64,000 bases of DNA from Haliclystus octoradiatus (Eukaryota; Cnidaria; Staurozoa; Stauromedusae; Haliclystidae): contig OU744448.1 in NCBI GenBank assembly GCA_916610825.1, positions 12,252,436 to 12,316,435 on the forward strand, read 5' to 3'. How positions within the stretch are numbered: the first letter of the stretch is position 1; each line of letters starts with the position of its first letter. Both the position numbers and the translations under genes were made by a program. The notes under the pieces are model-generated. The model had not been told where the DNA came from and made no database searches. It saw only the letters and a program-made list of their open reading frames with translations. Below are positions 1 through 12,100 of the stretch, piece after piece.

Positions 1-238
1 AATAAGGAAAAATGACAAATGTACTACTTGCTACAAAGATAGGCCAGCCCAAATATGAAACTATATGATTGAGTTTCTACAAGGATGGCAACTTACTTAA
101 GCAACATCTCAATAAAATAGATTTGGCAATTCAGTAATGATTACATTGAAGGCATCCATTATATATGTTCCCTAAAGAACTGCAACACCTTTTAGCTACA
201 TTAAAATTTATGATAGTGATAATTTACATAGTACTTAC

Positions 239-3156
239 TTTGGTCACATGTTGTTCCGTAGAATGTAGATGCACAAATACAATTGAAACCATTGACTTCA
301 TCAACGCATTCTCCATTGTTGCGGCATGGATTTGATGCACACTCGTCAATGTTCACGTTACACCTAATAAAGATTATTAGGAAAGTGAATATTTTGAATA
401 TTTAGCATAGCCAACGGCATATAAAAGACTCAAATGAAGGCCGGTAAATTGTTCATTAAAATCAGACAAATTTCAAAAATAGTCTAATAATCTAGGATTT
501 TTGATAAATTGTAATCAATTTCTATGGCAAAAAGCAATAATTAGAGTTTCAAAAGGCCCAAAATAACACAAGGTCACAAGGTCTGAAATCCGTCAAAAGT
601 CTGAAAATTCTTCTTTCTGAAAAATCTAAATACCAAACCCTTTGAGACAATATCACACAATCATTCTTTGGTGCTTGGTATTAATCCGGACAGCAAGTAT
701 TGAACCACTTGAGATCATCCAACTAACTTTCACAATTTTTGACATATGCCAAGACAAAAATACATTTTCGTTATTACAAGAGACATTGTGATAATACAAA
801 CTTGCTTAAAAGCATTGATGCTTTACGATGTCCATAACGTGGGCACTATAGCCAGGTGACTGCTATACAGAGGTTGCCGTTATAGCAGCTTTGACTATAA
901 CAGCTATTTTACTAATATCATTTTCAAGAACCCAGAATAGAAAACATGATAACATCGCCCTTGAATAAAGACATCATTTTCCTAATTTGCATAATTTTCT
1001 AATTTTTTCAAGTAAATTTATCTGTTTCACTGCTTCGCAGCTTGTTGCTTTAGGAACTTTGATGATGTAAGCGATTACCTTGGTCCGCCGTATCCTGCTG
1101 CACATGAGCAATGGAAACCATCAATTTCATCAACACAGCTGCCACCATTTAGGCATAAGCTATTCTTTGCACAGTCATCTATATTGATTTCACAGCTTTG
1201 ACCAGTAAACCCAGTTTTACAATCACAACGGTAACCATTGTGAGAATCTACACAACGTCCATTATTAAGACAAGGAAATGAAGCACATTCCTAAAACATG
1301 ATGGAAAAAATATTGTTAAATATTGGATATTACGGAGCATTGACAAGTTAATGAGGCAAATATATTTAAATTTTACAATAAAACATCAATGAGTAAACAA
1401 AACAAAACAAAATCATGCAGGATCAATATTTTGTATATCAGTCGAGGCACATCAGTCCTACAATGTATATTGAGCAGAAATTGTAAGATAACATTTGATT
1501 AATTTTAACAAGGAATGCTATCTTACATAGAACTACATGCTAGTATGCAGTACAAGAGTATTGTGAGGTAAAATAGAAAGAAGTACAAAGGCGACTTAGC
1601 CTGTATGTAAGCTATAAGGGAATTCACATATTAAAATTGAAATTGAACTCACATTTATAATGCTCTCACAATATGTTCCTCCCCATCCTGCTTTGCAACT
1701 ACATGAAAATCCCTCTTCTGTATCATGACATACTCCACCATTCTTGCAAAGGGTGGTAGTGCATTCTGGTACTTTATCAGCACAATAGACACCAGTATAA
1801 CCAGATGGACATACACAAGTGTAACCGTTAACCTGCACAAAAATAACAAAAGTAGAATATAATATCACATCACATAGATGCTTTTAGGAATCAGAAAAAT
1901 ATTAAGAAAATATTAAGCACTTTCGGTGAGCAACCGAACTTCAGACCGGATCATATCTGATCGACTGTGGTTCAAATCCCCTTAAAGTCAACTCAGCCTT
2001 GACTTTATCTGAAACATCAAATGAGTACCATCTGAGGATGGCGGATGGAATGGTCCAGAGGGAATTGCATTGTAAGTAGCTGCGGTGTATCGCTGCGCGT
2101 TGACAATCAAGACCTGTCTGCCATCAAATCTGTTGAAATTGATCTGCAGTGTAGCGGCTGAGACCAGTGAAGAGCGTTTAAAACCATTGCTTTTAGCGAA
2201 AAGAGCCATTCCTCTAGAAATAGAGGAGTGACACGGGTGCCTTCGGTAGGGCGACACCCTCTACATTACTATTTAATTGTTGTATCATGAGACAATTGCT
2301 GCGGTAATTAATTTTCTGAAGCCTGTTGAGTGTCTCATAGCAACCCGAGAACTTATATAAACCATTATTGCACAAGAAAGTGTTTGAAATCTGATTTATA
2401 AAGTAGGAATATCTTGAATATAATATATATTTAAAATAGAATTGCCACGTTTTATTGACAGTGTTCCAATATTAGAATTTTAAGGAAATTTCACTTGTTC
2501 TATTTTTACAATATTTGTCATTAATTGTATGGCTTTTATTCATGATATCAAATTTCATTGGTTGACAAATTCCAAAAACATGTCAACTTAGCCAGTTGAA
2601 ACAATTATCATGATTAGTCATCATCTAGGTCAAAATGGAAGACGAATAGAATAGAGTAATTCAATTAGTTAATACCTTCGAACTATGTTCAATTCTAAAA
2701 CTGTATTGACCGCTCCTTGTTTTCTAAACGTAGCATAGACCGCAACAGGTAATTGCGTTTTTGATGCAATAAAACACACTAAAATTCATGTTATGATTAA
2801 ATTATACAAAATTGATCAGTTAGATATTGACTAAATAGTGAACAGTTTATTGATTGATGGCAATTTGAATATCGGCTGATAATGACCTCAGTCATTATGG
2901 GGTCGTTATTATTTACCAATGTGATCTAAACTAACCCAGTAACGTGTGTGACTTATTGCTTAATCACAATATAAATAGACACCAACCTTATCAGCACAGA
3001 CAGCATTTCCATAGCAAGGGTTAGCTGCACATTCGTTGACTTCTATTTCACAATTCCGGCCGTTAAAACCAGCCTGGCATTGACATCGATATGAGTTAGC
3101 TTCGTTATGACATACAGCACTATTTAAGCATGGGTTAGATAGACAGCTGTTGACAA
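239..3156 (-). CDS. SVEP1-like exons 15-18: six EGF repeats
   Basis: Exons 3156-2987, 1832-1653, 1290-1079 and 363-239. Six EGF modules follow one another, with the second and fourth split by introns and the fifth ending across an intron. Signatures: [40 protein letters not shown] joined to [78 protein letters not shown]. Several begin D-I/V-D/N-D/E-C and have the N/D...Y/F residues of calcium-binding EGF. Six EGFs before a pentraxin is the SVEP1 arrangement. The last exon ends phase 1 at a GTAAG donor, so the gene continues left of the window. Confidence 0.87.
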
Positions 3157-6100
3157 CTAAAAAGTGAAATAGATCAAATGGGTTAAACTAATGGACAGAT
3201 CTTTGCTATGAGTTATATTAATAAAACGAAAATACAACACTATTCAAAGATTAAAATTAAGCAAACAAGAAATTGCAAAAGTTATTCTTATTTGAATGAG
3301 CTCAATCTTTTCAGCTATTCAAACTTTGATCCCTTTAACAAAAAACTTTAGAAGGTTTCCTAGTTTTAAAGTGTACGGTACATGTAAGTATCTGGTGACT
3401 CCTTGTTACAGGATCGAAATATCTAAATTGTGTTGCCGCAGCAGCTCATGATTATCTTACACATTACTTGTGACTCATGACACAACACTCACTTTTAAAA
3501 TTTAGATAAATATGAGCCTGAGTTCTGATACATACCTGTACATTGAGATTTGTCAGTTGCACCAGTCCCGTAGGTGTACAGGGGATCGATACATTGAACA
3601 CATCTAAGCTGTCCTCGACTTTCTTGGTAGTATCCTCTTGGGCAGGGTAGACATGGCTCAACACCAGAATCTGAATATGTTCCTCTAGCACAAATCACTA
3701 GTAATGAAGGCAGATAGACAAATATTTAACAAAAGCTTGGAACCAACATCTGCTGTTTATCAAAACTAGCATTCATGGACTATTCATAATCGAAATCTTA
3801 CAAACAATTCCTGGTTCATCTATGAATAGTTCATGAACCGTCCAAGAACATGGCCTGTTTTAATGAACAGTTCATGACAATGAGGCAATTTAACGTTTGT
3901 TTACTGAACATTTTCACAGTGATGGTATTGAACATTGAATACACGTAATGTGATATTGTAAATATAACATCAACAAATATATTGCTAGAACATTCTGTTG
4001 GAAACAACAACTTACTTCCACATTCCAATATAGTCTTAGCACCAGTTGCTTTGGTTGTAGTTGAACCAGGACATTCTAAGCATGATTTGGCATAACTTTC
4101 CGGTTGATAAAAACCTTTAGGACAATCATTACAAGTGGCAAGACCAGTCTCTGAATATGTTCCACTAAGGCATGGTTCTAATAAACAATATTACAAGAAA
4201 ACATGAACAAATATACAAAATGATGATGCATTGATCAATCCACATTTCACAATCAGTTTATCGACAGGTTGTATGAGCTATTCAGAAACGTTTAAGAAAT
4301 TGCGAGCAGTCTCAAGTTCATGAACTTTTGATCAACTGCTTTTGAGGCTTACATAGACTGTTCAGGGAGTAAAACCGTCCAATGACTAGGCAGTTAATTA
4401 ATAATAATTCAAAATCAATTTAGATCCAAATTTCAATGACATTACTTTCATGGGCATTATATTGTTAAGTACTTTACCTCTGCAGCTTGTTCTGTTTGAG
4501 GCGGCAGCTTTCATTGTTGTTGTCCCGATTGGACAATTTGAGCAACCCAATCTACCAGGGGTTTCTGTGTATGTACCCTTTGGACAATCTTTACAGAACT
4601 TTTCTTTGCGACTAAAGTACCTCCCAGCCAAACATGCAACTGTAAAATAAAATATCCCAGCATGTATTAAAATAAATGTGAAATCTAATTTATTCATGAA
4701 TGCATTATTTGATATTTATGAAATATTGAAAATTCTCAAACAGAAAATCCAACAGCAGCACTAGTATATTCAATGGCAAGTAAAGGAATACATCCGGACA
4801 ATTATATGGATATGTTGTGTTTTAATACAATAGCCTATATTTATTACACAGTATCAATATGCTTGCTCAGCTGCCCCAAAGTTACTTTGTGGGTGGTATT
4901 TTGTTAAATGTTGTCAATTACTTACCACATGTCTCTTTAGTAGGTAGGTTGCTCTGAGTTACAACTCCATAGATCTGCCCAGCAGCACATACGCCAGAGA
5001 CAGATCCAACTGTTGTGATTGTATTTAATGATAAAGTATCAGAACCAACAGAAATAGTTTTCAGACTGTTGGCCTCCGGGGTATTTAATGTTGTGGCGGT
5101 TTGAATTCCACTTGTCAAATCTTCGACAGCTTTCTTCTGTTGATCAGCTGATTCGTGAGAACGTACTTCAACATCCATTGTCAATGTGAAAGCATTCTGG
5201 AAATGTAGTTAAATATAGAATGTAACAATTGAATATGATAATTGGATATGTAACTCAAATAAATTTGATTCATAATAGTATAAAGAAAGATAGCGAACGG
5301 CTGAACTCAGATAAGTAGATGACTAGTTGAACATGTGTTTCATATACATTACATGGCCTGTTTTTCGTGAACGTTTCCATGATTTATTCATGAACATTTT
5401 CACAGGGACATTGTTGATCGTAATAAAATTAGTCTGATAACTGGGCTAGTAAAATAGTAAAGACTTGAATCATACCGTTTGGGTATTTCGACGACGGCGA
5501 GCACCAGGTCCAGTCAATGCACCGCATTTGACATCAACATTGCTAGCTTGACATAGACGGTTATTAGCAGGATCGGCACATCCTCCTTGGTTAATACTAT
5601 TCAAGAATTTATCGAAGATCACAAGAAAGTTACTGGTAATCTGATTTCTTGCATCAATACTAGTGTGACAGTCTCCAGAGTAATAGAAGAATGATATTCT
5701 CTGTCCCATACCCTCAGGTGTAGCTAGAACTATTGTAAGAGAATAGAAAACATAACAGATTAACAAAGCAAAATGTAGCAGCAGCTATTCAATTCGTTGC
5801 CAGGATTGGTCATATTTCGATTCCAAGTGCTACTTATCAAAGGGAATATTTGGTATGTGACCTGTATAAAACAACCATCTACAAAATCTAGATAAATTGA
5901 GCACCATTTACGGCATAATGATTTTGTTTATTACTCGAGTATGAATCCACTATAGACAAGTGACCAGTATAACAGGTTTGGCATAACCACATTAAGATAA
6001 CAAATGATATATTGTTTTTACCTGTGCAATCAGGCCATTGGGATGGTAGGGAAGGTGGAAGGGCAGCCCAGAGACCTTGTGTGTTACAGAGGTATGTGAA

Positions 6101-9100
6101 AGCACGAGGACCATTTGGTTCATATTGGTCATTGCAAAGAGCTGAACATGTTACTCCAAACATTGGAATGTAGCCACCACAAGCCAAAGCACCATTGAGT
6201 GGGGGATCACGTGCTGGACATGTTTTGGCTAGGTAAGAAAATAAAAATATATATAATTATAAGAATTACATTTTTACATAAGAGCTATATAGGTCTAGAC
6301 TACAAATAACTGATAGTCATTTTGTAATAAAAGATTTATAAGTGTTCCTTTGAGGGATGTTGAAAAATCAACATATAATTGAAAATTACTAATATCATCT
6401 CATCTGTGAGCAGACTAAGAATCGATCCCTGCCTCAAACATATGTTACAACACTCTGCCAATCTAAAATACCAGGGCCAGAAATGTGTCTCCGATGAAAG
6501 TATGGATCTCAAGAAACAAATATGGGACAAATTGTCTATTAAATGAGGTTATCAACATTGCCATTATCATCATCATTCATTTAGAAACCTTCAAGCAAAA
6601 TATGATGAAGCCCATTCACCAACCTTATGCTATGATGAAATTTTTTCAAAAGATTAATTCTAACTGTAAATGTTAATGTTAAAGTTAAATCTTACATAAT
6701 GCCAGTGGAAAAAACATGAACCAGAATGAATGAAATACTAATGAAGTAAATTTATAATTAGTGCAGATTAAAGCTCATAGTTATTTTATAAACCTGCCAA
6801 ATACAGACCCATGGATGCAAAGGTAATTGACTGCAAGCAAAAGGATAGAAATGTGACACTTACCTTCAACTTGAATAAAAAACTGACAAGTAGTAGTTAA
6901 CAAAGCAGCATCTTGAATGGTATATTTAACCAATTGCTTAGGCCCAACAACCACAGTCTGTGGGCTTGTCATGGTTTGAGTGAGAAGTGATACTTGTCCT
7001 GAATTATCAGTATAGACAGGTTCTGTCCAATTGACAACAGCACTCGTATCAGAGCCTTTTGCTGTGATGACCTTGATATCAGTTGGGCAGTAGGTGAATC
7101 GAGGCTTTTCTTTATCTGTTTATTAGTGAAATGATAAAATTATGATAATTTGCAATCACATAAATTGAATTAGTAAAATTAATAATTATAAATATCAGAC
7201 GTTTTATCAATCGTAATTAAGTCATCATTGTCATGAATTTCATAAACATAGTACTGCAAACATTGCATTTTTCAAAGCTGATACTTTGCAATCCATAACA
7301 TTGATCTGCATTGATAAACATATATGAAGATGTACCTTTTATTTCAACCCGCAGAGTACAGTTTGCATTGTTTCCTTCTTGATCAACAGCCGAAAAATGA
7401 ATCCAAGTGATGCCAATTGGGAATTCATATGGTGACTGGATTGATGATGGTGTTTGGATAAGACTGACAGTAGCACCTGGCTTTGTCAATGAATTATCAT
7501 CAACAATAGGCTGTGTGAAAGTGATGCCTTTGTACGCCTTGTGAAGATCAGTCTCGGCAACAATACCACTGGGACATGTGATTGATGGTGGAGTAAGATC
7601 TATTGTGAAACAGAAAACATTAATTGAACTGTTGTACAGTCAACCCTGTTATAGCAGCCACCTTTATACAGTGGTCACTCTCGATAAGTCAAAATTTTGA
7701 TTGAATGATTATGGGAAAGTATTGAAAATAATTTTGAAAATAAGGTGAAACATTTTAGAGAATAAAAGGGTTTTCTGATTTGTTGCATCTAGAGATGAAA
7801 AAGCTGAATTTACCTTTGCATACAAGTTCTGTACCAGACCATGTACCATCAGCCTGGCAAGCCCTTGATTGTGTTCCGCTGACACGTTGGTAGCCAATCT
7901 TACAAGCAAATGCACACCCGTTTGGATAGTCAGTTGCCTCAGTGCGACACTTTGATTCCAAGAAGTCAACATTTTCAATTTGACGAAGAATTGGACATTT
8001 GACAACTGAAATAAATTAAGATGAAAATAAAGATTGAAGAAGAAACATAAGCTGTGTGATGTAGTGTGCGTGGTTGACATGTCAGTCACACACACATAGT
8101 GAAACCACTTGTGTGTTATAGCCTTTAGACTTGGTTCATATATCTATTTATCAGGATAAACTATTTCCCGGTAAAGGCGAATCACATCAGGCTGGTGAAT
8201 TTACTTTATAATAATATTCTGTTTTTAGTTAACTACATTATAGCTGATAGTCACCCCGGTAAGTACATGAGCTTGTTAATTGGGGGACATAAACACATTT
8301 ACAGGCAAAAAAAATACAAACACGCGTGCACCGACAAGGAATCAGACCTAAGACATCCGCACCAACTGCGGACGACGCTCTGCCACTGAGCTGTGAGTGC
8401 AATTTGAGATGGATTATAAATAGGTTCAATTTTAAATTATTTCATGGTAATTAATCCATTATTTACCTGAGCATACTGGAAGTGTATGGCTCCAATAGCC
8501 CGTAGGACGGCATTCCCTAACATTAGTACCATTGAGTCTATAACCTGCATCACATGCGTAACTACATTTTTCACCCACTTTTTGTCCAGTACAAGAAACA
8601 GTTGCATGGGGCGGTTGCGAAGCCCATTGGCATATAATGGCTAGAATGAAACATAATAATACATAGATTGGTAAGATATCACAGCTTCATAATTAAATCA
8701 GTTGATTGAATTACATTTCATCTATGCATAGACTAAATAGACCTATAGAACTATAAATAGATCTACTGTAGGCTTATATATATTGCCTGTTTACATAAAG
8801 GCGCATAAAAATATTTATAACTATTGCACAAAAATGAAGATAGCAAGCCCAAAACAAAAATTAACACAAATCTAATAAAGGAAATTAAAAACATATAATC
8901 AGACTATAAAGCCTTTAATATGTTCACTTACGATCACACTGTGGAACTGTCATTGACCAACGGCCAGTAACTTGACAAGTTAATTTGCGAGTAGTAGAAT
9001 CTTCGTTTGCAACATTGTGATTAGCATTACAAGTAAATGTACATGTTTCTAAATATGATTGGCCACAGTTGGATACAACACCATTCGTTATTGTAGTAGG

Positions 9101-12100
9101 CAGTGTGGGACATTTCACAACTAAAATATAAATATAGTTCAGTAACGAAGTAAGAAGAAGTGTAACTGCTTATATTAACTTCAGCTTACATGTGTTTTTG
9201 TAGTATAAATTGTCTGAGATGGCAAGGTCCCATTTCCATCAAGGTTCCATTAAGGTCTTGTGAACAGCTTATACACAAGTATTAACATACAGCTACATTC
9301 TCATTGAGAACAATCATAAAAATGGAATCATTTAGCTTTCACTAACTTTTCATGTTAATATCAACATTTTATTGTGAAATAATAAAATAATGAAATCTTT
9401 TAAGCAATGATAAGATGATGTGAACAAAGGTTGGCCTATATCCACCGAGTCAGTATTACAGGCAGCTACAACCTAGAATAGTTACGGAACAAAACTATCT
9501 AAGGTATACCAAGAAGTAATAACAAAGTGTTTCAAACATATCGGACCATTATCTTGCCTTGGCATAAATAATCCAACTAAACCATATTTAGAATTTTAAT
9601 ATTGAAAACATAAATTCAAAAGAGCTACTTTCACCGACATACGGAGGACAGCTTTTAAATAATATAAATGATTAAATGCTTGACAATTTTACATACACGT
9701 AATATTACTTTTATGATCCCTTAAAAGCACTTGAAAATGCAAATTTGAGATCCACAATCTTGATTTATTAATTACAATATCTTCGACTCTATTGATAGCA
9801 TTCTAGGCATTAAGAGAATGTACAGTAGAAAATGTGCAAATAGTTTCTTGTTTAATTAGTACAGTAATAATTACCTAAAAAGCTAGAACCCCGGGCTTTG
9901 CAAAACTGGCCTCACCAAACTAATTTAATCTCCCTGAGTGAGGGGCAATATTGATTTTATGCCCTGGGTCAAGCAATCTCGAATCTCTTTTCCTTTTACT
10001 GTTGGATATTAGATGTAAATAATGTGCGGAAAGGCTTAGCCTACTGAATCCAAATTATGCTGCAACATTTAACCAATTTAAGGTAAGTATAGTATCTATA
10101 ATCTTAAATATGGTATATGTAATGAATAAAATAGAAAAATATGGGACCAAGTTATACACTATAAACTTAACATTGGGGGTTTGTAATATTCAGTAGTATT
10201 TTATAATTTACGAAGCATTCATTAAATGTAAAGATGTTGTGTACGTGAAAGTCTGTTGTAAATGCATATTGAATTTTCAACTGATCCCCCTAGGGACCCA
10301 GGTTTCCCCGGGGATCACCCCCCCTCGGAAAGACGCTGATACATGCAATAGTGACTGTATTACAAAGCAATAAGTTACGTTATTCACTTACTTGTACATG
10401 GCTGTTTCGTTGCTGGATTGCCTTCATATCCTTCTCTGCAAACGCAATCATACAATGATGTTGCTCCTTCTATTTTTGTGATTGAGTTTTCTGGACAAGG
10501 TTTGCAGGGATCAGGCGAAGGGAATGTTTTGTAAGAGCCACGGTTGCATTCTATTGATAGATAAGAAAATAGATACATTTTTCTCAGGATATCGTCAAGT
10601 TGTTGTATCATAAATACCAATGCCACAAGATTGCTTAGAATCTGGTTATAAATTAGGTCTACATTTAATTACTATTATCTATTAATTATTAATTCATTAT
10701 ATTATCTGTTAGAGGGTAGGCTAGTCTAGATAATCTATATCATTTTCTTCTAAATCTGATTAGGCTACAGGTAGTTTATGCTTTAGATAGCCTAGGCTGA
10801 ATAAAATAACTAATGCATATGGGCATCTAAGGGTACATCAAGTACTAGGCATTATGTAGGCTAATAGTTTATTTATGTCAGGTTAGCCATTAAATTATCA
10901 GCCTTAAAATGTATATGCCGGATATTGGGAGATTGCTTATTTAGATAGAGAAAAATTTTCTATTCGTACAAGATCTTTTTGTGTTTATACTTTGCACAAT
11001 CATTTTTCCTTCAAATATGCAGCCAAAGGGTTGATTTTTGGTTAATTTTTGTGTCTCCCTCTTTTTCTCCGACAGGAACCCGCTTATCTTCAATAAGAGA
11101 GTTTACACCAGATAAACATTAAACATTTTACTTATTTGTCTCTAAATAAAAACGGCTGAACCAAATCATAATCTGCTTTCGGAATGAGGTTTTCAATGTT
11201 CAGCAGAAGATTTACAGCTATATTTGATCAATATTCAAGATCCAGGTAAAGAGATATAAGCCTCTAAAGTCAAAAGGTTTTTTTTTTTTTCATTCAAGTG
11301 CTCACGCGATTAACACCCCCTTTACGACTTTGTCTAAGCATAGTCAGCGTAGTTGAAGCATATTAAAAATAGTCACACACCTTCAATAACCAGCAGTGAT
11401 AACCTGCTTAGACAAAGTCATGTTCAAACTGTTCATGAAGTGTTCATGAACTCCTGAACTTTTTTCGCAAGGGCAATCTCCCAATATCCAGGATATACAC
11501 TTTAATAAACTATAGGGCTACATGAGCTCGGAATCATTAATTAAAGCCTTTAGTTCATGAACTAGTTCATAAACTAATATAAATATAGTTCATAAAAAGT
11601 TCATTAGGTCATGAACTGTAGCTAACTGTACTGAACTGCATGAACACATTCATTATTTTTTCATGAATATAGTATCTGTCCCCTCTTGCTCAATCCATTT
11701 TCAATCCAATCCCAAGGTCCAATTATTAGGTGAACATGAAAGGTGAATAGCCAACTAATAGCAAACTTCTACTTACAACAAATACCTCATTATAGGCTTA
11801 ATGCTAAAGGATTAATAAAGAATCAAACCATTAGATTTTGAGCAGTCCCATGGATAGCTTACATGTCTTATGCATCGTAAATGATTAAAATGATGGAAAT
11901 TTAAAATATGCTAATAAATTTAAGTAGGCCTAGGGCCAAGAATAACCAAGGAGAAATTTCAAGCTGAGGTACGCCTACACCTTGGTCTAATGCCTTGCAT
12001 ACCAAATTAGGAACATATATCAAACAACGATTAATAAAGATCAAACATGGTCTTACTTGTGCATCTTCCATAGTCTCCACTTCCATAATAGCCAGGACCA

